Assembly (NCBI GenBank): GCA_027625355.1
Contig: JAQBWI010000065.1
Span: forward strand, 1 to 6,343
Direction: 5' to 3'
From: Pseudomonadota bacterium
GTDB lineage: Bacteria > Pseudomonadota > Alphaproteobacteria > HIMB59 > GCA-002718135
DNA: 6,343 nucleotides
Both the position numbers and the translations under genes were made by a program. Under the pieces are notes generated by a model. It had not been told where the DNA came from. It saw only the letters and a program-made list of their open reading frames with translations, and searched no databases. Positions 1 to 5,630 of this stretch are shown in pieces (position 1 is the stretch's first letter; each line of letters starts with the position of its first letter).

Positions 1-1
1 T

Positions 2-232
2 TTTCCAGGAAGTGTATATTTATTAGCCTGGGCTGATGAAATGACTGAAATAAAAACAATTTGTAAATCGGGAAAAAAAGCAACTATGAATGCAAGGCTT
101 GATGAGAACGGCAACAGGGTTACTGAAGGCGATCAAATTTCTATAGGTCTAAATTATGAAGCTCAAGCTAGAGATGTTTTTGAATTAGATAAAGTCTCTC
201 CAATAGGGTATCAAATACCTGAAGCTAACTAA
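2..232 (+). CDS. tdk: Thymidine kinase, type II (Tdk), C-terminal part; 5' end outside window
   Basis: The frame is open from the window edge to TAA at 230-232 and encodes 76 residues. The fragment starts FPGS and continues YLLAWADEMTEIKTIC, then KATMNARLDENGNRVTEG, which matches the C-terminal third of E. coli-type Tdk as I recall it (GS-YLLAW, ELKTIC, RLDxxG, EGxQ). The enzyme phosphorylates thymidine with ATP in the cytoplasmic salvage pathway. The C-terminal zinc ribbon is degenerate. The family's TICxCG is TICKSG here (fragment C21 kept, second Cys is S23). The later CRKH is ARDV, so Cys and His are lost. The substrate lasso before it (family GGNERY) is about two residues shorter. The rest of the conserved core is intact, so this looks like a working gene and not decay. 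The ATG at 41 is internal to the reading frame and is not the start. The gene converges on the next one with a 2-base gap. Confidence 0.88.
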   Translation, partial: FPGSVYLLAWADEMTEIKTICKSGKKATMNARLDENGNRVTEGDQISIGLNYEAQARDVFELDKVSPIGYQIPEAN

Positions 233-234
233 AT

Positions 235-717
235 TTAAGATCCGTTTTCTAGAGGTGGTTCAGGCCTAGTAGCAAGCCAAGTACAAAGAGCGATACCAAA
301 AGCTCCAAAAATTAGGTCGCCAACTAATGAAAAAACAAAATAAATTGTAAATACAAATGTTGGAATGATCATTGAGATAGCTAATTTTTTAGCTCTTCTT
401 GAAAGTCCTCTGTATGTTTTCCAGTTCAAGATTATTGGGCCAAATATTCTATGACCTTCTAACCATAATGTAAATCTTTCTGAACATTTAGAGAAGGCCC
501 AGGCCGCAATTAATATAAATACAGTAGTTGGAAGACCGGGTATAACAATACCAACATATCCAAGAGAAAGAGACAGAATACCTATTGTGAAAAAAATTGG
601 TTTATGAATTTTAATAAACAACTCCGGAAAAAATCTATATAAGATGATAAATACAAATATTCCTCCACCTATATAGCTAAATAATTCATATGGAATATTG
701 GATAATAAATTACTCAT
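235..717 (-). CDS. DUF454/YbaN-family inner membrane protein
   Basis: The 160-residue protein has hydrophobic segments at about 13-28, 42-60, 62-75, 113-132 and 134-149. The family core is clear: a glycine-rich helix ending VIPGLPTT (58-65), then AAWAFSKCS (71-79), the loop GHRIFGP (88-94) and a basic RRAKKLA stretch (107-113) before the last hairpin of membrane segments. These are hallmarks of DUF454 (E. coli YbaN), an integral membrane family whose biochemical role is not established. YbaN is about 125 residues, so this protein has an N-terminal extension of roughly 35 residues that includes one extra membrane segment. The ATG at 717 lies 6 bases after a perfect TATAAT, so a leaderless message is likely; the AGGAAG further upstream is too far away to act as a ribosome site. 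The regulator gene lies 40 bases upstream on the same strand. No terminator is visible between this gene and tdk. Confidence 0.8.
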   Translation of the reverse strand: MSNLLSNIPYELFSYIGGGIFVFIILYRFFPELFIKIHKPIFFTIGILSLSLGYVGIVIPGLPTTVFILIAAWAFSKCSERFTLWLEGHRIFGPIILNWKTYRGLSRRAKKLAISMIIPTFVFTIYFVFSLVGDLIFGAFGIALCTWLATRPEPPLENGS

Positions 718-723
718 GTATTA

Positions 724-729
724 ATTATA
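724..729 (-). promoter_or_regulatory. -10 element for the DUF454 gene (leaderless spacing)
   Basis: On the minus strand the hexamer is a perfect TATAAT and its end lies 6 bases before the ATG at 717. Transcription would therefore start at or next to the A of the start codon. A weak -35-like TTTATG (747-752) sits 17 bases upstream. The gene could be expressed separately from the regulator, whose stop is at 758. Confidence 0.5.
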
Positions 730-757
730 AAAACTTCCTGTATAACCATAAATTGAA

Positions 758-1444
758 TTAGCCAACATAAACTCTTTCAGCAATAAATTGATCAAGACCA
801 AAATATTGATTTTTGATAACACTTACAGTGATTGAATACTTGTTTGCGTCAGAAATAAAAATATTATTTCCTGGCAACATTTGATTTTGCTGCAGAAAAT
901 CAATTACGTTACTGTCTTTTTTAAGCTCTTCAGAAATCTTCAAAATTCTATAGTCTTCATTCGCATCTACATTTATTAAGTTTGTCATTGGGACTTCTTT
1001 ATAATTTGAGTAAGGAATAGGATTGCCAAAAGGACCAGTTGTAGGGTTTCCCAAAATTTTAAGCATGGCTTCCTCGGTAACAGGACTCAGTATGTTTTCC
1101 CATTTTTTTGTTTCTTTGTATACCTTATCCCAAGGCAAATCAAGAACTTCCGACAAAAACCTCTCTACAATTCGATGTCTACGAGAAATTATTTTTGCTA
1201 GGTAAGCCCCTTTTTTTGAAAGCTTTAATTCATCTGACAGCTCAACCAAACCATTATTCTGCATTCTTCCAATAACTTGGGAAACGTTTGCTCTACTTAC
1301 ATCTAACCATTCAGCTACACGAGTTTGCTTTACTTCAATGCCTACTTCGTGCAGATGATATATCGCTTCAGCATGAGAATAAAAAGAATTTGGTAAATTT
1401 TCAATTTCATCTTGTGTAAGAATATGAGGATTTTTATTACTCAT
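758..1444 (-). CDS. DtxR/MntR-family transcriptional regulator with altered metal sites
   Basis: The 228-residue protein has the three-part DtxR layout: a winged helix (about 20-85, recognition helix near S50-RANVSQ-Q56), a dimerisation domain (about 86-145, RRHRIVERFL then WDKVY, ending GNPIP at 140-144), and a C-terminal FeoA/SH3-like domain (about 160-228). The family controls iron or manganese genes in response to Fe2+ or Mn2+. Compared with C. diphtheriae DtxR recalled from memory, H79 and E83 are kept (H90, E94) and E105 is kept (E116). M10 is S23, H98 is Y109, C102 is K113, H106 is N117, and E170/Q173 appear as D/V. Compared with MntR, E11, H77 and E102 are kept, while D8, E99 and H103 are lost. 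The ATG at 1444 is preferred over an upstream in-frame TTG at 1471 because that codon lies inside the palindrome. The divergent iron transporter carries the same palindrome. Confidence 0.85.
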   Translation of the reverse strand: MSNKNPHILTQDEIENLPNSFYSHAEAIYHLHEVGIEVKQTRVAEWLDVSRANVSQVIGRMQNNGLVELSDELKLSKKGAYLAKIISRRHRIVERFLSEVLDLPWDKVYKETKKWENILSPVTEEAMLKILGNPTTGPFGNPIPYSNYKEVPMTNLINVDANEDYRILKISEELKKDSNVIDFLQQNQMLPGNNIFISDANKYSITVSVIKNQYFGLDQFIAERVYVG

Positions 1445-1451
1445 GAAACCT

Positions 1452-1457
1452 ATGTTA
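1452..1457 (-). promoter_or_regulatory. Candidate -10 of the regulator gene, inside the operator
   Basis: The minus-strand hexamer TAACAT ends 7 bases before the ATG at 1444, which is leaderless spacing. A weak -35-like ATAACA (1476-1481) lies 18 bases upstream. The hexamer overlaps one arm of the palindrome, so a bound repressor would cover it. Alternatively the AGG at 1449-1451 is a weak ribosome site on a longer message. Confidence 0.35.
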
Positions 1458-1470
1458 ACAGTTATTAACA
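1453..1470. promoter_or_regulatory. Operator-like palindrome at the regulator gene start (site 1)
   Basis: The sequence TGTTAACAGTTATTAACA has perfect 6-base arms TGTTAA/TTAACA separated by six bases. It lies 8 bases upstream of the regulator ATG. The same arms and spacing recur at the fbpA promoter (1832-1849). With the flanks, both sites read ATGTTAA, four variable bases, TATTAACAAA. Autoregulation by the DtxR-like protein is the simplest reading. This is inferred from position and repetition. Confidence 0.6.
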
Positions 1471-1483
1471 AATAATGTTATTT

Positions 1484-1579
1484 TTAAAACGCAGGGCAGC
1501 CTACAGCAAATGTTAGTCCAAAAAACACTAACCAAATTATCGGTTCATATTTTCTAACAAGTTTAGGATCTTTTTGCAT
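1484..1579 (-). CDS. Possible 31-residue membrane miniprotein
   Basis: An ATG-to-TAA frame encodes 31 residues: a basic N-terminus (MQKDPKLVRKYEP), then a hydrophobic run (IIWLVFFGLTFAVG, about residues 14-27), ending CPAF. The charge pattern suits a single-pass membrane peptide with a cytoplasmic N-terminus. A TAAAAT hexamer (1587-1592) ends 7 bases before the ATG, the spacing of a leaderless gene. The stop falls 39 bases upstream of the regulator start on the same strand, so the two could share a transcript. I recognise no family. A frame this short can arise by chance, so it remains tentative. Confidence 0.3.
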   Translation of the reverse strand: MQKDPKLVRKYEPIIWLVFFGLTFAVGCPAF

Positions 1580-1586
1580 TATTAAT

Positions 1587-1592
1587 ATTTTA
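1587..1592 (-). promoter_or_regulatory. Candidate -10 for the 31-residue ORF
   Basis: The minus-strand hexamer TAAAAT is followed by 7 bases and then the ATG at 1579. The -35-like sequence is poor (TAACTG at 1610-1615, 17 bases upstream). Transcription from here would run on into the regulator gene unless stopped. Confidence 0.25.
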
Positions 1593-1602
1593 CTATTTAA
1601 TG

Positions 1603-1608
1603 TATAAT
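1603..1608 (+). promoter_or_regulatory. Candidate -10 (TATAAT) for the 39-residue ORF
   Basis: A perfect TATAAT lies 10 bases before the ATG at 1619, so the message would have only a few leader bases. No good -35 is visible at 16-18 bases upstream; TTAATA at 1582-1587 is 15 bases away. The surrounding DNA is very AT-rich, so a chance match is possible. Confidence 0.3.
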
Positions 1609-1618
1609 ACAGTTAATT

Positions 1619-1738
1619 ATGATGTGTCCATATGCTTACTTACTTGCTGGATTTATGTGGTTTGTCCGAAACGGTGGCAAGTTTGTATTAAAGTCATTTA
1701 ATTTCAAAAAGCTTTCAAAATCAGGAAGCACTAATTAA
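1619..1738 (+). CDS. Possible 39-residue small protein
   Basis: An ATG-ATG start opens a 39-residue frame ending TAA at 1736-1738. The N-terminal half is hydrophobic with two aromatic clusters (CPYAYLLAGFMWFV, about residues 3-16). The rest is basic (K21, K25, K30, K31, K34) and rich in Ser and Asn. This would fit a short membrane-anchored peptide with a cationic tail. There is no Shine-Dalgarno sequence, but a TATAAT sits just upstream. It lies between the regulator and fbpA and is divergent from the other tiny ORF. I recognise no family and chance is a real alternative. Confidence 0.27.
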   Translation: MMCPYAYLLAGFMWFVRNGGKFVLKSFNFKKLSKSGSTN

Positions 1739-1822
1739 GATCTTTTCTCATTAATCCCTCGTTTTTATATTTGAAATAACTAAGAAAAAGATTTATCACT
1801 TTAATATATATAAATTATGATT
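1739..1822. other. AT-rich spacer upstream of the fbpA operator
   Basis: I see no coding frame, strong hairpin or ordered repeat in this stretch. Together with the two tiny ORFs it makes up most of the 1445-1875 interval between the regulator and fbpA. If those ORFs are not real, the whole 431-base interval is noncoding and its recognisable content is the two palindromes and the promoter hexamers. Confidence 0.5.
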
Positions 1823-1826
1823 AACT

Positions 1827-1832
1827 TATAAT
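1827..1832 (+). promoter_or_regulatory. -10 element of the fbpA promoter
   Basis: A consensus TATAAT lies 43 bases before the chosen fbpA start, which predicts a transcript start near 1839 and a leader of about 37 bases. It sits in the left arm of the extended palindrome, so a bound repressor would block it. No good -35 is visible; the bases 17 upstream are an AT run. Confidence 0.5.
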
Positions 1833-1849
1833 GTTAATTACTATTAACA
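1832..1849. promoter_or_regulatory. Operator-like palindrome at the fbpA promoter (site 2)
   Basis: The sequence TGTTAATTACTATTAACA has the same TGTTAA-N6-TTAACA layout as site 1 upstream of the regulator. Here the symmetry is more extensive: from 1823 to 1858, 14 of 16 base pairs about the central TACT are complementary. It overlaps the TATAAT and the predicted transcript start. The position is what is expected of an iron- or metal-responsive repressor site, but the binding protein is inferred. Confidence 0.65.
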
Positions 1850-1865
1850 AAATAAGTTGTAACTT

Positions 1866-1871
1866 AAAGGA
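1866..1871 (+). promoter_or_regulatory. Ribosome binding site that fixes the fbpA start
   Basis: AAAGGA precedes the ATG at 1876 by four bases. This supports M16 of the longest open frame as the real start. The upstream in-frame ATG at 1831 lies inside the -10/operator and has no ribosome site. Confidence 0.6.
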
Positions 1872-1875
1872 TGAA

Positions 1876-2943
1876 ATGAAAAAGAAAAATAATTTAATCT
1901 CAATTGCTTTAGTAATTGTTTTAATTGCGTGTTCACCAACAATTGACGATTCTGCAGAAGCTAGTTTATCAAACGAAGAAACCGAAGAGGTATTGTCTCA
2001 GCCTGAAGCCAAAGTAGGAGGCACCTTAGTTATTTATAGCGGAAGAAAAGAAAGTTTAGTTGCTGACATAATTTCAGATTTTGAAGCAACCTCAGGTGTT
2101 GAGGTTGAAGTAAGATACGCAAAAAGTGCTGAGTTAGCAGGCACTATAGTTTTAGAGGGTGCAATAAGTCCAGCAGATATTTTCTTTTCTCAAGATCCAA
2201 TTAGTTTAGGAGTTGTTACAAAAGAGGGTCTGTTTGAAACTCTTCCAAATGATATTTTAGTTAGTGTACCATCATGGGCATCTGATAAGAAAGGTTATTG
2301 GGTTGGTACATCTGGAAGATCCAGATCACTTGTTATTGATACAAGGGATGTTACACCTGAAGAATTGCCAAATGACATTTATGGACTTGCTGATGAAAAA
2401 TTTAGAAACAGACTTGGACTTGCTCCTACCAACTCATCTTTCATCGCTATGGTCTCTTGTATGATTGAATTGGACGGAGAAGAAAAAGTTTTAGATTGGT
2501 TATCTTCTATAAACAGTCTTGACTATACGGAATACCCTACAAACTCACCGCAAGTTGCAGCAGCAGACTCAGGTGAACTTGACATCGGAATGGTAAACCA
2601 TTACTACACTTTGAGATTGCTTGCAGAGAATGGAGATAGTTCTATAAAGAATGTTTATTTAGATAGTGGTTGTGGTGCAATGGTAATGCCTGCAGGAGTC
2701 GGAATTTTATCTTCAAGCCAAAATAAGACTGCAGCGATGGCTTTTATTGAGTTTCTGCATTCAAAATCTGTACAAGAGACTTTTACTAATTCATTATATG
2801 AGTTTCCTTTGGTCAAAGGTATAGAGCCTAATGATTTGTTGCCTAACTTAGAAAATTTGAACTCTCCTTTAAACTTGAATTGGTCAGCTTTAGCAATTTG
2901 GCAAGAAAAAGCTGTAGAATTAATTGCAAGATCGGGTTTTTAA
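1876..2943 (+). CDS. fbpA: Iron(III) ABC transporter substrate-binding lipoprotein (FbpA/AfuA-like)
   Basis: The 355-residue protein begins MKKKNN, a hydrophobic core and a lipobox LIAC with Cys19, so it should be a surface lipoprotein. An acidic, Ser-rich linker (about 20-47) precedes the binding domain. Family signatures of periplasmic-type ferric binding proteins follow in order: LVIYSGRKE (Y54-S55-G56-R57), ADIFFSQD (about 100-107), a GTSGRSRSLVID strand (about 144-155), VNHYY (Y243-Y244, the adjacent tyrosines that coordinate Fe3+ in FbpA proteins), and LYEFPL near the C-terminus. Two cysteines (C195, C266) could pair. It delivers ferric iron to the FbpB-like permease encoded downstream. 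Regulation is probably by the operator over its promoter. A strong hairpin follows the gene. Iron is by far the likeliest substrate, although close relatives can bind other oxyanion-chelated metals. Confidence 0.88.
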   Translation: MKKKNNLISIALVIVLIACSPTIDDSAEASLSNEETEEVLSQPEAKVGGTLVIYSGRKESLVADIISDFEATSGVEVEVRYAKSAELAGTIVLEGAISPADIFFSQDPISLGVVTKEGLFETLPNDILVSVPSWASDKKGYWVGTSGRSRSLVIDTRDVTPEELPNDIYGLADEKFRNRLGLAPTNSSFIAMVSCMIELDGEEKVLDWLSSINSLDYTEYPTNSPQVAAADSGELDIGMVNHYYTLRLLAENGDSSIKNVYLDSGCGAMVMPAGVGILSSSQNKTAAMAFIEFLHSKSVQETFTNSLYEFPLVKGIEPNDLLPNLENLNSPLNLNWSALAIWQEKAVELIARSGF

Positions 2944-2971
2944 TTTATTAAATATATTCAACACATTCGAA

Positions 2972-3006
2972 AAAATTCTGGACAAATGGAATCTGTCCAG
3001 AATTTT
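2972..3006 (+). terminator. Strong hairpin between fbpA and fbpB; partial terminator or mRNA stabiliser
   Basis: A perfect 13-bp inverted repeat (arms AAAATTCTGGACA and TGTCCAGAATTTT) encloses a 9-base loop, 28 bases after the fbpA stop. The right arm ends in TTTT followed by ATCTT, an imperfect U-tract. It could terminate most transcripts after fbpA, or protect the fbpA 3' end from decay. Either would give more binding protein than permease, a common arrangement in ABC transporter operons. Confidence 0.75.
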
Positions 3007-3009
3007 ATC

Positions 3010-3038
3010 TTCAAATAACTAAATTTTGTATTTATTCT
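3010..3038 (+). promoter_or_regulatory. Candidate leaderless promoter for fbpB
   Basis: TTCAAA (3010-3015), a 17-base spacer and TATTCT (3033-3038) form a plausible -35/-10 pair. The -10 ends 7 bases before the GTG start of fbpB, and no Shine-Dalgarno sequence is present, so a leaderless transcript fits. It lies directly after the hairpin. No TGTTAA-N6-TTAACA palindrome is present here. Confidence 0.4.
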
Positions 3039-3045
3039 ATAAGTA

Positions 3046-4602
3046 GTGAAAACTCCAAAAATTCTTACAGCTGCAAATTTACTAATTTTAATAACTTTTA
3101 TGTCACCAGTATTTTATATGTTCTGGAGATTTGCTAACTTTTCAAGCAGTATAACAACATTTCTTCAGTCTTGGAATGTTACTAGCTTGTTAGCAAATAC
3201 ATTGTTGTTATTTCTTGCTGTTGTCATATCAAGCTTAATTTTAGGATTATCAATATCAATAATTTTGATAAGGTACAAAATACCTGGATCTAAGTTACTA
3301 TATACATTCTTGATAATACCACTTGTTATACCATCTTATATAGGTGCGTTAACATATATTTCAGCATTTTCTCCTAAGGGATTATTTGTTAAAATATTTT
3401 CACAGTTCGGAGTAAATGAAATTTCTGGAATTGATGGATTTCTTGGAAGCTGGATCGTTCTGACACTATTTACCTACCCATATGTACTTTTAATATGCTC
3501 TAATGCTTTAAGTAATTTAGACTCAACCGTAGAAGAGGCCGCACGATCACTTGGAGTTTCTAGAATTCAAATGTACACCAAAGTTGTTATTCCAAGATTG
3601 AGACAACCTATTATTTATTCATCACTTTTGGTTGGCCTATATGTAATTTCAGATTTTGGTGCAGTGTCCCTTATGAAATACAGCACAATAACAAAAGCCA
3701 TCTACTCTTATTATGAATTTAATATAAACGGTGATCCAGTAATTTTTTATTCAACTCTTTTAATACTTGTTGCACTAATAATTAGTTTTATTCAGAGAGG
3801 ATCAAATATTAGTAGGTCTGCCAAAGTTTCTGGTACTCCAAAAAAACCTGTACAAAAAGAAATAAGTTTTAAATATAAACTTCTATTTTTACTTTTTTTG
3901 TCACTAGTTGTAATTACTAGTCTTTTTATACCTATTTCAGTTTTGGCGTATTGGTTAATAAGAGGAATTAATTCTGGAAATAATTTAAGTGCTACCTTTA
4001 ATGGTGTTATTGGTTCTCTGTCTACTGCTACTGTAACTTCACTCAGTGCAATAATTATTTCAACTCCAATAGTTATAATGGTTTCTCAATACAAATCAAG
4101 ATTTGGAAATATTTTTGAAAAATTAATTCTGTCGCTATATGGATTACCACATATAGCTGTTGGAATTTCAATTTTATTTATTTCTTTAAAAATATTTCCA
4201 AGATTTTATCAAAGCTTTGTCATGTTAATTATTTCATATTTGATTGTTTTTTTACCCCAAGCTGTTGGAGGAGGACAGGCAGCAATGGAGCAAGTAAAAT
4301 CATCATACATAGATGCGAGTTTAGGAATGGGAATGAACAAATTTATGACTTTTACAAAAATTACCCTTCCATTAATTTATAAAGGACTTGTAGCAGGCGG
4401 TGCATTAGTTTTTTTATCAACGATGAAAGAACTCCCACAAACCTTACTTTTAAGGCCGACAGGGCTAAATACAATGGCTGTAGACGTATGGTCCTATGCA
4501 TCTGAAGGATTATTTACTAATGCAGCATTTTCTGCATTTATTTTGTTGGCAATAAGTGCATTTCCTACTTATATATTAAGTACAAGGAATTTAACTAGAT
4601 AA
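3046..4602 (+). CDS. fbpB: Iron(III) ABC transporter permease, two fused MetI-like domains (FbpB-like)
   Basis: This 518-residue integral membrane protein carries two tandem permease domains, the usual FbpB length and layout. Domain 1 (about 45-250) has the ATPase-contact EAA loop at 163-183 (EEAARSLGVSR, then IP), followed by ISDFGAVSLM. A polar basic linker (about 250-277) leads to domain 2 (about 278-515), whose EAA-like loop is YIDASLGMG to LP (421-442). KELPQTLLLRPTG (461-473) after the second loop is characteristic of ferric iron permeases. About a dozen membrane segments are expected. It forms the channel through which iron from the FbpA-like protein crosses the membrane, powered by the ATPase encoded 2 bases downstream. 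Translation starts at GTG 3046; there is no other sensible start nearby and no ribosome site. Confidence 0.9.
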   Translation: MKTPKILTAANLLILITFMSPVFYMFWRFANFSSSITTFLQSWNVTSLLANTLLLFLAVVISSLILGLSISIILIRYKIPGSKLLYTFLIIPLVIPSYIGALTYISAFSPKGLFVKIFSQFGVNEISGIDGFLGSWIVLTLFTYPYVLLICSNALSNLDSTVEEAARSLGVSRIQMYTKVVIPRLRQPIIYSSLLVGLYVISDFGAVSLMKYSTITKAIYSYYEFNINGDPVIFYSTLLILVALIISFIQRGSNISRSAKVSGTPKKPVQKEISFKYKLLFLLFLSLVVITSLFIPISVLAYWLIRGINSGNNLSATFNGVIGSLSTATVTSLSAIIISTPIVIMVSQYKSRFGNIFEKLILSLYGLPHIAVGISILFISLKIFPRFYQSFVMLIISYLIVFLPQAVGGGQAAMEQVKSSYIDASLGMGMNKFMTFTKITLPLIYKGLVAGGALVFLSTMKELPQTLLLRPTGLNTMAVDVWSYASEGLFTNAAFSAFILLAISAFPTYILSTRNLTR

Positions 4603-4604
4603 TT

Positions 4605-5630
4605 ATGGCATTTGACAACCTACTTATTAGAACAAGGTCTGTATCTAAATTTTATGATGAAGAACAGGTTCTTTCTGACTTCAATCTAGACGTTTGGAAA
4701 GGTTCTATTACAGGAATTCTCGGTTCATCAGGCTCAGGTAAAACTACTGCTTTAAGGTTAATAGCAGGTTTCGATAGACCTGACTCAGGCATTATCGAGA
4801 TGAAGAATGAAGTAATTGTTAGCGATGAAGATTGGCTACCTCCTGAAAAAAGAAATATTGGTATGGTGTTTCAAGATTATGCACTTTTCCCTCACTTATC
4901 AGTGGAAAAAAATATTGCCTTTGGTCTAGGTAAGAATGATTTAGAACAAGGAAGACTTAAAGAAGTCATTGATATGTGTAATTTGTCTGGTTTAATAAAT
5001 AAATTTCCTCAGGAATTGTCTGGAGGACAACAGCAAAGAGTTGCTTTGGCTAGAGCTCTAGCACCTAATCCAGAAGTAGTATTGTTAGATGAACCGTTTA
5101 CTAGTTTAGATGCACAAATGGCGAGAGTATTAAGAGATGAAGTTGTTGAACTTTTAAAAAATACTGAAACCACCGCAATAATTGTTACTCACGATCAGGA
5201 AGAAGCTCTTTCAGTCTGCGATGTTGTTAGTGTGTTGGAAAAAGGTAAGATTATACAAAGCTCAACACCCCAAGAAATATACCTTAACCCTGTAAGCAAA
5301 GCAGTTGCTAATTCAGTTGGTGACCCAAATATTCTTAAAGGGTTTTCTATTGACGGAAGAGTGGAAACATCCTTAGGAACATTCGTTTCAGCATATGAAG
5401 GAGCTTTAGACGTTTCTATAAGGCCGGAGTGTATTGAATTAAAGTTAGACTCTGAAGGTAATTACATTGTTAAAGAGTGTACATTTTATGGCCACGATCA
5501 GGTCATCTCATTTCAAAATAGTAAAGGAGAGGTCTTTAGAGCTAGATCATTACCAAATACTATTTATGAAGCAGGAGATAAAGTAAATATTGAAATCTCA
5601 GAGGTTACCACTTTTCCCTCAAAGGTTTGA
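4605..5630 (+). CDS. fbpC: Iron(III) ABC transporter ATP-binding protein (FbpC-like)
   Basis: The 341-residue ATPase has all catalytic elements intact: Walker A GSSGSGKT (40-47), Q-loop Q90 in MVFQDYALFPHLSV, signature LSGGQ (138-142), Walker B VVLLDEP (158-164) with E163 as catalytic base, D-loop SLD (167-169) and H-loop H196 in VTHDQEEA. The C-terminal part (about 243-341) is a TOBE-type regulatory domain with the typical SIRPE start (271-275). Two copies would bind the EAA loops of the permease and couple ATP hydrolysis to iron import. The ATG is 2 bases after the fbpB stop and lacks a ribosome site, which implies translational coupling. The 3' end overlaps the small minus-strand gene by 12 bases. 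Family membership is certain; iron specificity rests on the two partners. Confidence 0.92.
   Translation: MAFDNLLIRTRSVSKFYDEEQVLSDFNLDVWKGSITGILGSSGSGKTTALRLIAGFDRPDSGIIEMKNEVIVSDEDWLPPEKRNIGMVFQDYALFPHLSVEKNIAFGLGKNDLEQGRLKEVIDMCNLSGLINKFPQELSGGQQQRVALARALAPNPEVVLLDEPFTSLDAQMARVLRDEVVELLKNTETTAIIVTHDQEEALSVCDVVSVLEKGKIIQSSTPQEIYLNPVSKAVANSVGDPNILKGFSIDGRVETSLGTFVSAYEGALDVSIRPECIELKLDSEGNYIVKECTFYGHDQVISFQNSKGEVFRARSLPNTIYEAGDKVNIEISEVTTFPSKV

Noticed and set aside
41..232. Independent 63-residue gene starting at ATG 41
   Set aside because: The frame stays open to the window edge and the upstream residues (FPGS to WADE) continue the thymidine kinase match, so this is a truncated larger gene.
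1023..1205. Open frame of 60 codons on the + strand
   Set aside because: It lies wholly inside the DtxR-like gene on the opposite strand, has no ribosome site or family signature, and is a shadow frame.
1445..1471. Longer regulator start at TTG 1471 (minus strand)
   Set aside because: The nine extra codons are made of the palindrome itself and the start would be a rare TTG. ATG 1444 gives the normal family N-terminus.
1739..1760. AAGATCTT 8-bp palindrome after the 39-residue ORF as a terminator
   Set aside because: The stem is too short and lacks a loop; no stable hairpin with a T-tract can be drawn.
1831..1875. Longer fbpA start at ATG 1831
   Set aside because: That ATG is within the TATAAT/operator, has no ribosome site and would put 15 polar residues before a typical lipoprotein signal peptide. 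ATG 1876 has AAAGGA and starts MKKK.
2264..2464. Open frame of 66 codons on the + strand
   Set aside because: It lies inside fbpA in another frame, with a His/Leu-rich, low-sense composition; the fbpA frame carries clear family motifs.
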